Shown: positions 30,728-40,375, counted from the first letter of the stretch. The stretch: DNA of 64,000 nt from Chryseolinea soli (GCF_003589925.1 NZ_CP032382.1:3348001-3412000); one strand, 5' to 3'. Numbers and translations: made by a program. The notes: a model not told the origin generated them from the letters alone.

Positions 30728-31060
30728 TCAATTGATGGGCACATAACTCGTGCGTTGGCTGATGCGGCGGAGGTATTGATGAAGCCAGATATATTTCTTG
30801 ATCTTGCGCCCCGGCCGGCGCATGTTCACCTCCTCGTCCTCAACGCGCGTGATCAACCCACTGCGATTGAATTGCGTGAGGATATTCGATACATGTGCAC
30901 TATCCACCTTCTCTGTCCTGCCCAGATTTCGAGCCACCTGTTCCGCTGTAAAATATTCGGTGTATTCGAAAATACATTGCAACACGCGCAGCCGCAGTGG
31001 CGTGGCGGGGATGCTCCGCCGGTGTAGCATCGTCTCTAAAAACTCTTTGTGGATTTTCAT
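30728..31060 (-). CDS. Fur-like winged-helix DNA-binding protein lacking the metal-binding domain
   Basis: 110 residues. Residues about 16-75 follow the Fur-family winged-helix plan: IPATPLRLRVLQCIFEY, FTAEQVARNLGR, DSAHVSNILTQFNRSGLITRVED. This aligns in order with the Fur start (TPQR..VL..L), helix 2, and the recognition helix (ATVYRTL..L...GLI). The usual C-terminal dimerisation domain with His/Cys zinc sites is missing; it ends with a basic tail (MRRPGRKIKKYIWLHQYLRR). It may therefore be a metal-independent regulator or a different winged-helix family. It is flanked by spacers of about 275 and 400 bases and is not in an operon. Confidence 0.65.
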   Translation of the reverse strand: MKIHKEFLETMLHRRSIPATPLRLRVLQCIFEYTEYFTAEQVARNLGRTEKVDSAHVSNILTQFNRSGLITRVEDEEVNMRRPGRKIKKYIWLHQYLRRISQRTSYVPIN

Positions 31061-31468
31061 GGCCTGAAATTATTTCGCGACAAATACGGTATGGCTACTG
31101 AAACGCATTTGCAGTTTGTAAATAATTTTTTGAACGCCTTAAATTTTGTGCAAGAGGTTCCTGCGAATCCTTGCATTCACATCCTGGCGTTTGTTTTTTC
31201 GCGCCGGAAACATACATCCAAAAAAATCCTGCATAACGGGATGACGGAATGGGGACGCGGGTACAGTTTGTTGATTTTGAGTATCTCAACGCCGCTCGCG
31301 GGAACCGTCCCGGAAAATAAGTGTTGCATCAATCCGGAATAATGTCAAATATTAGATTGAAAAATACGGTCCGTCCGCAAAAGCGTGCTTTACAAGAAAA
31401 TGGCTTGCTCTGCTGCCGGCGATGTGGTTAAACCCCCTAAGAAACCCCAAACTATTGATCACTATACT
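31061..31468. other. 408-base spacer without a supported gene
   Basis: Contains AT-rich stretches (for example ttgtaaataattttttg near 31117) and the probable promoters of the flanking divergent genes. A + strand frame at 31049-31342 is open but shows no family features. No strong hairpin, tRNA or repeat is seen. Confidence 0.4.
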
Positions 31469-32638
31469 ATGAAAAATCTCCTGTCAGCAGCGTTGCTCCT
31501 GAGTGCGTGTGCAGCCTTTGCACAACCTAAAATTGACGTCGACAAACAAATGAAGCTGAGCCTGCAGCAATACAAAGGCATGCTGAAAGAATTCACCGAC
31601 ACCACCCTCTTCCCGCAGTCGGTAAATCCCGACGGCACCTACAAGAAGATGCCGAGCGAGTGGTGGTGCACCGGCTTCTTTGGCGGCTCGCTCTGGTATC
31701 TCTACGAATACACCAAAGACCCTGAAATGAAGGCCGCTGCCGAAAAATGGACGATGGCCCTGAAGAAAGAACAATACAACACCGGCACCCACGACCTGGG
31801 CTTCATGCTCTACAATTCGTTTGGCAACGGCTATCGCCTCACGGGCAACCCGGCCTACAAGCCCATCATGCTCAAGGGCGCCGAGTCGCTGTCGACGCGC
31901 TTCAATCCCAAGGTGGGTGTCATCAAGTCGTGGAACAACTTTCATGGCTACACCTATCCCGTCATCATCGACAACATGATGAATCTCGAGTTCCTGTTCT
32001 GGGCGGCCAAAACTTCGGGCAACAAAAAGTTCTACGACATCAGCGTCACGCACGCCGACAACACGATGAAGAATCACTTCCGCCCCGACTACAGCAGCAT
32101 CCACGTGTTGTGCTACGACAGCGTCGGGAACGTGATCGCCCGCAAAACCGCCCAGGGCTACGCCGACGAATCGGCCTGGGCACGCGGACAAGCGTGGGGT
32201 CTCTATGGCTACGTGGTGATGTATCGCGAAACCAAAAACAAAAAATACCTGGACCAGGCCGTGCACATCGCCGACTTCTTCACGCATCACCCCAACATGC
32301 CCAAAGACAAAGTTCCCTACTGGGATTTTAATTCGCCGGCCATCCCCAACGATGTTCGCGACGCGTCGTGTGCCGCCATCGCCGCCTCTGCCTTGCTGGA
32401 GCTAAGCGGCTATGTGAAAGGCGAGAAAAGCAAGGCCTATTTCGCTTTCGCGGAAGAAGTGTTGCAGAACCTGTCCAAACCGGAATACTTCGCCTCCTCC
32501 GACAATCACAACTTTCTATTGAAGCACTCCACGGGCCACAAACCCGCCAACAGCGAAATCGACACCCCCATCGTCTACGCCGACTACTATTACCTGGAAG
32601 GTCTGCTCCGTTACGACAAACTGACCCGCAAGAAGTAG
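31469..32638 (+). CDS. Glycoside hydrolase family 88 (unsaturated glucuronyl hydrolase-like), exported
   Basis: 389 residues from the ATG at 31469, which opens a signal peptide (MKNLLSAALLLSACAAFAQ); an upstream in-frame ATG at 31385 would place 28 residues before it and is rejected. The alpha6/alpha6 barrel marks of GH88 are present: EWWCTGFFGGSLWYLYEYT, D109 in THDLGFMLYNSFGNGYRL, D168 in IIDNMMNLEFLFWAAK, and YADESAWARGQAWGLYGYV. D109 and D168 correspond by position and context to the two catalytic aspartates. The family hydrates and releases unsaturated uronic acid from oligosaccharides made by polysaccharide lyases. No lyase or SusCD pair is nearby. The downstream spacer carries copy B of the hairpin repeat family. 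Confidence 0.92.
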   Translation: MKNLLSAALLLSACAAFAQPKIDVDKQMKLSLQQYKGMLKEFTDTTLFPQSVNPDGTYKKMPSEWWCTGFFGGSLWYLYEYTKDPEMKAAAEKWTMALKKEQYNTGTHDLGFMLYNSFGNGYRLTGNPAYKPIMLKGAESLSTRFNPKVGVIKSWNNFHGYTYPVIIDNMMNLEFLFWAAKTSGNKKFYDISVTHADNTMKNHFRPDYSSIHVLCYDSVGNVIARKTAQGYADESAWARGQAWGLYGYVVMYRETKNKKYLDQAVHIADFFTHHPNMPKDKVPYWDFNSPAIPNDVRDASCAAIAASALLELSGYVKGEKSKAYFAFAEEVLQNLSKPEYFASSDNHNFLLKHSTGHKPANSEIDTPIVYADYYYLEGLLRYDKLTRKK

Positions 32639-32647
32639 TTTGCATTT

Positions 32648-32730
32648 CTTTGCGTCTTCTTTGCGTCCTTTGCGCCTTTGCGGTAGAATTTGACCGCCGA
32701 GCCGCAAAGGACGCCGAGGAAAACGCAAAG
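32648..32730. repeat. Long imperfect hairpin repeat, copy B of the dispersed family
   Basis: Arms of about 36 bases (32648-32683 and 32694-32730) rich in ctttgcgtc words pair with few mismatches around a tagaatttga loop. It begins ten bases after the GH88 stop and may terminate that gene. Shared words with copies A and C are ctttgcg, gaccgcc and gcaaagg. Relation to the others is weaker than between A, C and D. Confidence 0.55.
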
Positions 32731-32773
32731 CCGTGAATTTTTTATAAATTTCCCCCGTTAAATATCATCCGCC

Positions 32774-33466
32774 GTGAAAAAGATCCTTGTCGTTGAAGAT
32801 GATCACCGCCTTTCAGAGTCTGTCACCAAAGCTCTGGAAAAGGAAGGCTATGGTTGCGAACCCGCCTTCGATGGCCACATGGCCCTGAAGTATTTTCAAC
32901 AAGGAAGCTACCAGCTCGTGCTCCTCGACATCAATCTCCCCAAAATGAACGGCATGGACCTCTGCCGCAAATTCCGCGAGACTAACGCCGAGATCCCCAT
33001 CCTCATCATCACCGCCTTTGGCGACATCGACAGCAAGATGGAAGCGTTCACGCTGGGCGCCGACGACTACTTGGTCAAGCCGTTTCATTTGCGCGAACTG
33101 TTGGCCAAGGTGAAAGTGTTCCTGAAACGCGCCGAGCAGCCCAATGCGGCCCAGCCCCTCTATCAACTGCAGGACATCAAGCTGGACCCCAACAAGAAGA
33201 TCGCCATCCGCGAAGGCAAGGAAATAAACCTCACGCCCAAAGAATACGGCTTGCTGGAATACATGCTGAAGAACCGGAATCGCATCATTTCCAAAGACGA
33301 ACTGGCCATGAACCTCTGGGACGCCAACTACGGCGTGACCCACAACACCATCGAAGTGTACATCAACTTCCTGCGAAACAAGATCGACAAGGAGTTTGAA
33401 AAGAAGCTCATCCTCACCAAGCCCGGCTTCGGCTATTATCTAAACGATCAACGCGATGAACTATAA
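32774..33466 (+). CDS. OmpR/PhoB-family response regulator
   Basis: 230 residues. Receiver domain 1-115 with acidic pair D9-D10 (VVEDD), phospho-acceptor D52 (LVLLDINLPKMNG), T/S at IITAFG and K at DDYLVKPFHLREL. Winged-helix output domain about 130-228 (GKEINLTPKEYGLLEYMLKN, THNTIEVYINFLRNKID, LILTKPGFGYYL). The start is a GTG at 32774. The stop region overlaps the next gene, a sensor kinase, by 11 bases, so they form a two-component system. It stands directly before the metal pump operon. The 7-N4-7 direct repeats at 34828 and 47400 have the geometry bound by this family and are its best candidate sites. By position it is similar to CusR/CzcR-type metal regulators. Confidence 0.93.
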   Translation: MKKILVVEDDHRLSESVTKALEKEGYGCEPAFDGHMALKYFQQGSYQLVLLDINLPKMNGMDLCRKFRETNAEIPILIITAFGDIDSKMEAFTLGADDYLVKPFHLRELLAKVKVFLKRAEQPNAAQPLYQLQDIKLDPNKKIAIREGKEINLTPKEYGLLEYMLKNRNRIISKDELAMNLWDANYGVTHNTIEVYINFLRNKIDKEFEKKLILTKPGFGYYLNDQRDEL

Positions 33467-34823
33467 AACGAGGCTGACGCTGCTTTTCGTAGGGCTCTTC
33501 TTCTTCGTGCTGTCGTCCATCCTCGTCTTCATCTACATTTCTTATTCGGAATTCCGGCGCGACGAATTTTTCGCGCGCCTCCGCGAAAAGAGCTTTAATA
33601 CGGCCAAGTTGCTCATCGATGTAAAAGAGATCGACATCGGCCTGCTGAAGATCATCGACCAGAACTCCATCAACAAAATGTATGACGAGAAGATCCTCAT
33701 CTTCGACGAACAAAACACCCTGATCTACAGCAGCCTCGACGATGAAAAGATCCCCTATTCCCTAAAGACCATTGAACAGATCCGGAAGCGTGCCGACAAA
33801 TACTACGTCGACGACGATGGCGACGAAGTGGTTGGCGTGCACTACACCGGCCAGGGCCACGACTACGTGGTGCTGGCTTCCGCCTACGACACCTATGGCA
33901 TCAGCAAGCTGGAAAATTTAAAGACCCTGGTCATCATCGCCCTGGTGTTGGGCACGTTGTTGATCGCGATATCCAGTTACTACTACATCCGGCAAGTGTT
34001 CCGCCCGATCGATGCCTTGAATTCCTCGATACAAACGATCGGGGAAAACAATTTACATGAGTTCATCCCCGTGAATGGAAGAAAGAACCGCGACGAACTC
34101 GATCAATTGGCCGTGAACTACAATCAAATGTTGGGGAGGCTTTTCAAGGCGTTCGAGTCGCAGCGCGCCTTCGTGCGGAACGCGGCCCACGAATTGAAAA
34201 CACCATTGGCCCTCATTCACGGCAAGCTCGACCGCCTGGACGAACTTGCGGGACCTCAAAACCCTGAGATGCAAGTCTTGCTGACCAGCCTGGAGCAGGA
34301 CGTCGACAGCCAGGCCGATCTGGTGGAGTCGCTGCTCTTGATCCAGCGTCTCCAGTCGCAGTTGCCGGTGAACACCGCCAAGGTGCGAATCGACGAATCG
34401 CTCTATGAAAGTGTAAAAGATGTGAACGAGACCTTTCCCCAACAGGCCGTCAAGATCGACATCGAATCGTCTATCAAAACCGAAGACCAGCTGACGGTGG
34501 TGGGCAATACGTTGTTGTTGAAGATCTGTTTTCGCAACCTCATCGCCAACGCCGCCATGTACGCCTCCACACCGGAGCTGAACATAAAAATATCCGAAGA
34601 AGGTCACGGCCTGCAGCTCACGTTTGTCAACGCCGGCGACGACCCCATTCCCGACACGCGCATTTTCGAGCCGTTCTATCGCCAGACCCAACAACAGGAA
34701 AAACCCGGACACGGGCTGGGACTTTCCATTGTGAAGCAGATCATCGAACTGATGAACGGCACGGTTGCCTATTATTTCGAAAGCGAAAAACACCATTTCC
34801 AGATCACTATCCCGCACACCTGA
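33456..34823 (+). CDS. Sensor histidine kinase of the metal-region two-component system
   Basis: 455 residues. Two membrane spans (about 8-28 and 156-177) flank a periplasmic sensor region of about 125 residues with an acidic stretch (YYVDDDGDEVVGVHY) that could bind cations. A HAMP linker (about 175-230), HisKA with H245 (NAAHELKTPLALIHG) and HATPase with N box (NLIANAAMYAS) and G2 box (GHGLGLSIVKQIIEL) follow. It overlaps the response regulator gene by 11 bases. In Bacteroidota, such pairs beside HME-RND operons are usually metal-responsive; the metal cannot be read from this sequence. Start is the ATG at 33456. Confidence 0.93.
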   Translation: MNYKTRLTLLFVGLFFFVLSSILVFIYISYSEFRRDEFFARLREKSFNTAKLLIDVKEIDIGLLKIIDQNSINKMYDEKILIFDEQNTLIYSSLDDEKIPYSLKTIEQIRKRADKYYVDDDGDEVVGVHYTGQGHDYVVLASAYDTYGISKLENLKTLVIIALVLGTLLIAISSYYYIRQVFRPIDALNSSIQTIGENNLHEFIPVNGRKNRDELDQLAVNYNQMLGRLFKAFESQRAFVRNAAHELKTPLALIHGKLDRLDELAGPQNPEMQVLLTSLEQDVDSQADLVESLLLIQRLQSQLPVNTAKVRIDESLYESVKDVNETFPQQAVKIDIESSIKTEDQLTVVGNTLLLKICFRNLIANAAMYASTPELNIKISEEGHGLQLTFVNAGDDPIPDTRIFEPFYRQTQQQEKPGHGLGLSIVKQIIELMNGTVAYYFESEKHHFQITIPHT

Positions 34824-34827
34824 AATT

Positions 34828-34845
34828 TTAAGGTTTATTTAAGGT
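34828..34845 (+). promoter_or_regulatory. Direct-repeat operator candidate for the first RND operon
   Basis: TTAAGGT at 34828-34834 and TTAAGGT at 34839-34845, separated by four bases (ttat): perfect 7-bp repeats on an 11-bp period, the spacing used by OmpR/PhoB-family dimers. A further ACCTTTAA follows at 34847-34854 in inverted sense. The box is 70 bases before the tolC start at 34915 and five bases after the kinase stop. A near-identical box precedes the second pump operon at 47400-47417. Confidence 0.6.
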
Positions 34846-34914
34846 CACCTTTAAGCGCCCCTAAAGTCTACTGGCGTTCATTTGTATGACTTTAGAAATG
34901 GTGCATTGCATAAA

Positions 34915-36168
34915 ATGATGCGGTTTATTGGATTAGTGGTGGCGCTCTTGTGTATAACAATCTCACTTCACGCTCAGGACACTTTACGGGTCTCCATACA
35001 GCAGGCCGACAGCTTGCTCGTGATGCGGAACCTGTCGTTGCTGGCGTATAAATACGAAGTAGACAAGGCAGAGGCCAGGACGATACAGGAGAAGTTGTTT
35101 AACAACCCTCAACTGTATACAGAATGGAATTTATATAACCCAACGGCACAAAAATGGTTTGACACCGGCAAGAACGGGCAGAAGATCGTGCAATTGCAAC
35201 AGGTCTTCCGCATCGCCGGGCAGCGTAGAACGGCCATCCGCCTGGCGGAAGAAGAAAAGCGTATGACCGAGTGGCAATACTATGAGCTGGCGCGGAGCCT
35301 GAAGTATGAGCTTCACGTGAGCTTTTATCGCTATTACTATCTCAACAACGCCATCGTGAACATCCGCTCGCGACTGGATCTGTTAAAAAATCTCATCTCC
35401 ATCTACGAGCAGCAATACAACAAAGGCAACATCTCGTTGCAGGAACTCACACGCTTGAAGTCGACCTACTTCGAGATCAACAACAAAGTGAACGACACGC
35501 AGACCGAGTTGGTGCAACTCCAGGAAACCCTGAAGGTGCTGCTGGCCGACGATCGTGCCGTTGCCCCGGTGCGTGGAGCCTCGGATGCCGTGGTCGCCGT
35601 ATTGCCCGCTGCGACACTGCCCGAGTTGGTAGAGAAGTCGATGGAGAATCGCCCGGAAATTAAAGCCGCACAAAGCATACAAGCCCAAACCCAACTGCGC
35701 TATTCATTGGAGCGCAAAGAGGCCATCCCAAACCTGATGGCGGGTGCCGTGTATGACCAGGCCGGTAGCTACGTGCCCAACTACAGCGGTGTGTCGTTCG
35801 GGTTGCAACTCCCCTTGTTCAACCGGAACCAGGGTCGCATCCAGGAAGCCAAAGCGGGCATGGCCCAGGCGAACGTGCTGCTGCAAAGCCGCCGCCAGGA
35901 AATTAGTCACGAAGTAGAAACCGCGTGGAAGGTCTTTCAACTGTTGGATGCCCAATACAAAGCATCCGGTGGAGACTTCGAAGCGCAGCTGGATCTGTTG
36001 AGCAAAGGGCTGGTGAGCAACTATAGCAAGAACAACATCTCCCTGCTGGAATTCACCGACATGTTTGAAGCTTACAACTCCAGCATCATCGAATTAAATC
36101 AACTCAAAGCCGATTTAAATAAGTCATATGAAGAACTCAATTATGCCGTGGGTGAAGATCTCCATTAA
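34915..36168 (+). CDS. TolC-family outer-membrane efflux protein of the first metal RND system
   Basis: 417 residues from the ATG at 34915; an in-frame TTG at 34882 is less likely. Signal peptide MMRFIGLVVALLC... ending SLHAQ. Two helix-rich TolC (OEP) halves follow, with typical blocks such as EARTIQEKLFNNPQLYTEWN, VQLQQVFRIAGQRRTAIRLA, SLQELTRLKSTYFEINNK and, in the second half, NRNQGRIQEAKAGMAQANVL. It forms the outer-membrane channel of a CzcCBA-type tripartite pump. The stop overlaps the adaptor start by about 40 bases, so the three genes are one operon. Confidence 0.9.
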   Translation: MMRFIGLVVALLCITISLHAQDTLRVSIQQADSLLVMRNLSLLAYKYEVDKAEARTIQEKLFNNPQLYTEWNLYNPTAQKWFDTGKNGQKIVQLQQVFRIAGQRRTAIRLAEEEKRMTEWQYYELARSLKYELHVSFYRYYYLNNAIVNIRSRLDLLKNLISIYEQQYNKGNISLQELTRLKSTYFEINNKVNDTQTELVQLQETLKVLLADDRAVAPVRGASDAVVAVLPAATLPELVEKSMENRPEIKAAQSIQAQTQLRYSLERKEAIPNLMAGAVYDQAGSYVPNYSGVSFGLQLPLFNRNQGRIQEAKAGMAQANVLLQSRRQEISHEVETAWKVFQLLDAQYKASGGDFEAQLDLLSKGLVSNYSKNNISLLEFTDMFEAYNSSIIELNQLKADLNKSYEELNYAVGEDLH

Positions 36169-37255
36169 AAATTGCCCATGGATGCCGTTGGTGTGGTTGG
36201 TTGTGCTGTTGGCAGTGGGATGTGATCCGAAGAAGACAGAAGACCCGGCCGAGAACAAGGCGTTTGCCTTGAGCGACACCATGCTGAAAAGCATAAAACT
36301 GGATACCGTAACCGTGAGACCGGTGAACGGCACCCTGAACCTGAACGGAAAGATCGTGGCCGACGAAAACCGGCTCGTAGAAATATTTCCTATCGTCGGT
36401 GGGAACGTCGTGGAAGTGGATGCCGAGTTGGGCGACTATGTTAAGAAAAATCAAACCCTCGCGACCATTAAAAGCGGGGAAGTAGCGGAATACGATCGTC
36501 AGCTGATCGAAGCACAGTCGGACGTGCTGGTGGCACAAAAGAACCTGAGCGTGAAGCAAGACCTGTACGATTCGAAATTGTCTTCCGATCGCGAACTGGT
36601 GGCCGCTCAAAAAGAACTGGAAAAAGCCGAAGCCTCCCTGCGGCGGATCACGGAAACATTCTCGATCTACAATTTCAACAAGAAATCCGAATACAGCCTG
36701 AAGGCGCCCATCAACGGTTTTGTGATCTACAAAAACCTGACGCGTGACATGACTTTGCCCGCGGGCCACACCGAAAGTGTGTTCACAGTGGCCGAGTTGG
36801 ACGAAGTGTGGGCCATCGCCGACGTCTATGAAAGCGATATCTCCCGCATCCGCGAAGGCATGGATGTGTGTGTGACCACCCTAAGTTATCCCGGCGACCT
36901 CATCCGCGGCAAGATCGACAAGATCTTCAGCGTGCTGGACCCGGAAACAAAAACCATGAAGGTGCGCATCCGCATTCCCAACCCGCTGTTCAAGCTGAAG
37001 CCACAAATGCTGGCCACCATCAAAGCCACGTACCACGAAGACAAATCGCTGACGGCCGTCCCGTCGTCGGCCATCATATTCGACAACAGTCGCCAGTTCG
37101 TCATGATCTTCAAAGACCGGTTCAACATCGACACCCGCGAGGTGGAGGTGTATAAAACGGCCGACGACATCACGTGGATCACGCAAGGTGTGAAACCTGG
37201 CGAGGTAGTGATCAGTCATAATCAGCTCTTCATTTACGATGCTCTTAACGACTAA
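36128..37255 (+). CDS. RND efflux periplasmic adaptor (membrane-fusion) lipoprotein
   Basis: 375 residues. N-terminus MKNSIMPWVKISIKNCPWMP then VWLVVLLAVGC, a lipoprotein-type signal; ATGs at 36143 and 36182 are alternative starts, and 36143 would fit a shorter leader. The MFP order is complete: barrel-sandwich (GGNVVEVDAELGDYVKKNQ), a long coiled-coil hairpin about 120-190 (LIEAQSDVLVAQKNLSVKQD), the second sandwich half (LKAPINGFVIYKNLTRD), and a beta-barrel (VWAIADVYESDISRIREGMD). It links the inner-membrane pump to the TolC channel and may ferry metal. Four bases separate it from the RND gene. Confidence 0.92.
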   Translation: MKNSIMPWVKISIKNCPWMPLVWLVVLLAVGCDPKKTEDPAENKAFALSDTMLKSIKLDTVTVRPVNGTLNLNGKIVADENRLVEIFPIVGGNVVEVDAELGDYVKKNQTLATIKSGEVAEYDRQLIEAQSDVLVAQKNLSVKQDLYDSKLSSDRELVAAQKELEKAEASLRRITETFSIYNFNKKSEYSLKAPINGFVIYKNLTRDMTLPAGHTESVFTVAELDEVWAIADVYESDISRIREGMDVCVTTLSYPGDLIRGKIDKIFSVLDPETKTMKVRIRIPNPLFKLKPQMLATIKATYHEDKSLTAVPSSAIIFDNSRQFVMIFKDRFNIDTREVEVYKTADDITWITQGVKPGEVVISHNQLFIYDALND

Positions 37256-37258
37256 CGG

Positions 37259-40200
37259 ATGATCAAGCTGATAAAAAATATCGTTGCGTTTTCGTTAAAG
37301 AACAGGTTCTTCACGTTCTTTTGGGTGACCATCATGGTGATCGCCGGCGTGGTGAGCTATCGGAACACTTCGATCGAGGCGTTCCCCGATGTCACCAACA
37401 CACAGATCATCATTGTCACGCAATGGCAGGGGAGAAGTGCGCAGGAGATAGAACGTTTTGTGTCCATTCCCATCGAAGTGGCCATGAACTCCGTGCAGCG
37501 AAAAACCAATGTGCGGTCCATTTCCATGTTCGGGTTGTCGGTGATCAAGATCATTTTTGAAGACAACGTAGAAGATTTCTTTGCCCGTCAGCAAGTGAAC
37601 AACCAATTGGTGACGGTGTCACTTCCCGATGGCGCTGAACCGGAAGTGCAACCGCCCTATGGCCCGACCGGCGAGATTTTTCGCTATGTCCTCACGTCCA
37701 AAACGAAGGACACCCGCGAAATGCTCACGGTTCAGAATTGGATCATCGACCGTCAGCTCCGCGCCGTGCCCGGTGTGGCCGATGTGGTAGCCTTTGGCGG
37801 CCGCGAAAAGATCTACGAGATCCAGGTAAACCCCGCCCAACTGAACCGCTACGAGATCACACCCCTCGACGTGTACCAGGCCGTTACGAAAAGCAACATC
37901 AACGTCGGTGGCGACGTAATCGAGAAGAACGGCCAGGCGTATGTGGTGCGGGGTATGGGGTTGCTGAACTCCATCGAAGACATTGAAAATATTATTATCG
38001 AGGATCGTGGCGGTGTGCCGGTATTGGTAAAAAATGTAGCGAACGTCATCATGTCCGACCTCCCTCGCGTGGGACAGGTGGGATTGAATACAAAAGACGA
38101 CGTGGTGGAAGGCATCATCGTCATGCGCAAGGGCGAAAATCCCAGTGAGGTGTTGCAGCGCGTGAAAGCCAAGATTGAAGAATTGAACACCCACATTCTC
38201 CCCGGCGATATACGCATGGCTACGTTTTACGATCGCGATGTGCTGATGAATTACACCACGCACACCGTGATGCACAACCTGGTGGAAGGGATCATCTTCG
38301 TAACGGCCATTGTGATGTTGTTCATGGCCGATTGGCGCACCACGCTCATTGTGTCCATCATCATTCCGCTGTCGTTGCTGTTTGCGTTCTTTTGTTTGAA
38401 GATGAAGGGCATGAGCGCCAACCTGCTTTCGCTGGGGGCGATCGACTTCGGGATCATCATCGACGGCGCCGTGGTGATGGTGGAGGGCATCTTTGTGACC
38501 CTCGATCACACGGCGAAGAAGTTTGGCATGGACCGGTTCAACAAGATCGGGAAACTTGGCATCATCAAAAAGACCGCCTCCCGCACGGGCCTCGCCGTGT
38601 TCTTTTCCAAGCTCATCATCATCACTGCACTGTTGCCCATTTTCTCCTTCGAAAAAGTGGAGGGAAAAATGTTCTCGCCCCTGGCCTATACGCTTGGATT
38701 TGCTTTGTTAGGCGCGCTGATCTTTACCCTCACGCTGGTGCCGGTGCTCAGCGCCGTGTTGTTGAAAAAGAACGTAAAAGAAAAACATACGTTCATCGTA
38801 ACCTTCTTCGATCGCATCGTATCGAAAGGATTTCACTGGACATTCTCACATAAAACCATAAGCCTCACCGTAGCTCTGGTGATCGTAGCGGCAACCTTGT
38901 TCTCGACCAAATGGCTGGGAACCGAATTCTTGCCCCAATTGAACGAAGGTGCCTTGTGGGTGGAAGCAAAAATGCCGATGAGCATGTCGCTGAACGAGAC
39001 GGTGAAGATGGTGCACACCCTGCGCAATGAACTGAGCTCGTTCAAGGAAGTGAACGGCGTGCTGTCGCAAACCGGCCGCTCCAACGATGGCACGGACCCC
39101 AGCGGTTTCTATTATGTGCAGATGCAGGTGAACCTGAAACCGAAAGAGGAGTGGGGCCGCAAGATCAGCCTCGACGGCCTCATCGGCGAAATGGACAAAA
39201 AGCTGAAAAAATACCAGGGCATCAACTACAACTATTCGCAGCCCATCATCGACAACGTGGCTGAAGCGGTGGCCGGTATGAACGCCAACAACGCCGTGAA
39301 AATATTCGGCCCCGACCTGGCAGAGCTCGACAAACTGGCCACGCAAGTGCTCGCCAGCATTCAGGACGTGCCGGGCATCAAGGACGCCGGCATCCTGCGC
39401 AACGTGGGCCAACCCGAGATCCAGATCAAACTGCACGATCACGAAATGGCACTCTATGGCGTAACCACCAGCGACGCCCAGGCCGTGATCGAAATGGCCA
39501 TCGGCGGCAAGACCGCGTCCATCATGTATGAAGGCGAAAAGAAATTTGATATCCGCCTGCGCTTCCCCTACGAATACCGGAAGTCGGAACAGGAGATCAC
39601 CAACTTGTTGGTGCCCACGCTGAAGGGAAGTAAAGTGGCCCTAAAGGAAATAGCCACCGTCACCGCCATCACGGGCCCTGCGTTCATCTACCGCGACAAC
39701 AACAGCCGCTTCATCGGCGTGAAGTTCACGGTGCGCGAGCGCGACCTGGGCAGCACCATTGCCGAAGCACAGCAACGCGTAAAACAACGCCTGCACATAC
39801 CGCAAGGCTACACCATACAATGGACAGGTGAGTTTGAGAACCAGGTGCGGGCAACGGCCCGGCTGGCCCAAGTGGTGCCCCTGAGCCTCATCGCCATCTT
39901 TGTGCTGCTGTTCATCACGTTCGGCAACGCCAAAGACGCGGGATTGGTGCTCATCAACGTGCCCTTTGCGCTCATCGGGGGGATCCTTGCCATTCACGTT
40001 ACCGGCATCAACTTCGGTATCTCGGCGGGGGTAGGGTTCATCGCGCTTTTCGGCATCTGCGTGCAGAACGGGGTGATCCTGATCTCAGAATTCAATGAAA
40101 ACTTAAATAAAGATATGAGCTTGTCCGACGCGATTGCGCTCGGGATCAAGCATCGCACTCGGCCCGTCGTGATGACGGCGCTGATGGCGTCTATAGGTCT

Positions 40201-40375
40201 TATGCCTGCGGCTTTGTCCACAGGCATTGGGTCAGAAAGTCAGAAACCGTTGGCCATAGTGATAATCGGGGGGTTAATCACGGCCACGGTTCTGATTTTA
40301 TTGATCTTTCCCATTTTCTATGAACTGGTGAATCGCCGCAGCCATGGCCGTAGGTATAAGCCACAAAGCGCATGA
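37259..40375 (+). CDS. HME-type RND metal efflux pump (CzcA/NccA-like), first copy
   Basis: 1038 residues, normal for the family, about 12 spans. Helix 4 carries D396-F-G-I-I-I-D402-G-A-x-x-M-V-E409 (AIDFGIIIDGAVVMVEG), the HME1/HME2 signature of Co/Zn/Cd/Ni pumps. It does not carry the HME4 Cu/Ag form. The periplasmic docking and porter domains show QGRSAQEIERFVSIPIEVAM, GADEP-like SLPDGAEPEVQPPYGPTGEI and DVVAFGGREKIYEIQVNP. The C-terminal GVGFIALFGICVQNGVILIS and RPVVMTALMASIGLMPAALS blocks complete the RND fold. It should extrude divalent cations from periplasm or cytoplasm through the partner TolC. Its 3' end overlaps the next gene by four bases (ATGA). Confidence 0.95.
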   Translation: MIKLIKNIVAFSLKNRFFTFFWVTIMVIAGVVSYRNTSIEAFPDVTNTQIIIVTQWQGRSAQEIERFVSIPIEVAMNSVQRKTNVRSISMFGLSVIKIIFEDNVEDFFARQQVNNQLVTVSLPDGAEPEVQPPYGPTGEIFRYVLTSKTKDTREMLTVQNWIIDRQLRAVPGVADVVAFGGREKIYEIQVNPAQLNRYEITPLDVYQAVTKSNINVGGDVIEKNGQAYVVRGMGLLNSIEDIENIIIEDRGGVPVLVKNVANVIMSDLPRVGQVGLNTKDDVVEGIIVMRKGENPSEVLQRVKAKIEELNTHILPGDIRMATFYDRDVLMNYTTHTVMHNLVEGIIFVTAIVMLFMADWRTTLIVSIIIPLSLLFAFFCLKMKGMSANLLSLGAIDFGIIIDGAVVMVEGIFVTLDHTAKKFGMDRFNKIGKLGIIKKTASRTGLAVFFSKLIIITALLPIFSFEKVEGKMFSPLAYTLGFALLGALIFTLTLVPVLSAVLLKKNVKEKHTFIVTFFDRIVSKGFHWTFSHKTISLTVALVIVAATLFSTKWLGTEFLPQLNEGALWVEAKMPMSMSLNETVKMVHTLRNELSSFKEVNGVLSQTGRSNDGTDPSGFYYVQMQVNLKPKEEWGRKISLDGLIGEMDKKLKKYQGINYNYSQPIIDNVAEAVAGMNANNAVKIFGPDLAELDKLATQVLASIQDVPGIKDAGILRNVGQPEIQIKLHDHEMALYGVTTSDAQAVIEMAIGGKTASIMYEGEKKFDIRLRFPYEYRKSEQEITNLLVPTLKGSKVALKEIATVTAITGPAFIYRDNNSRFIGVKFTVRERDLGSTIAEAQQRVKQRLHIPQGYTIQWTGEFENQVRATARLAQVVPLSLIAIFVLLFITFGNAKDAGLVLINVPFALIGGILAIHVTGINFGISAGVGFIALFGICVQNGVILISEFNENLNKDMSLSDAIALGIKHRTRPVVMTALMASIGLMPAALSTGIGSESQKPLAIVIIGGLITATVLILLIFPIFYELVNRRSHGRRYKPQSA

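Noticed and set aside
31049..31342. A 97-codon + strand frame in the spacer before the GH88 gene
   Set aside because: It overlaps the start of the minus-strand winged-helix gene, has no family features and no codon pattern like its neighbours; regarded as chance.
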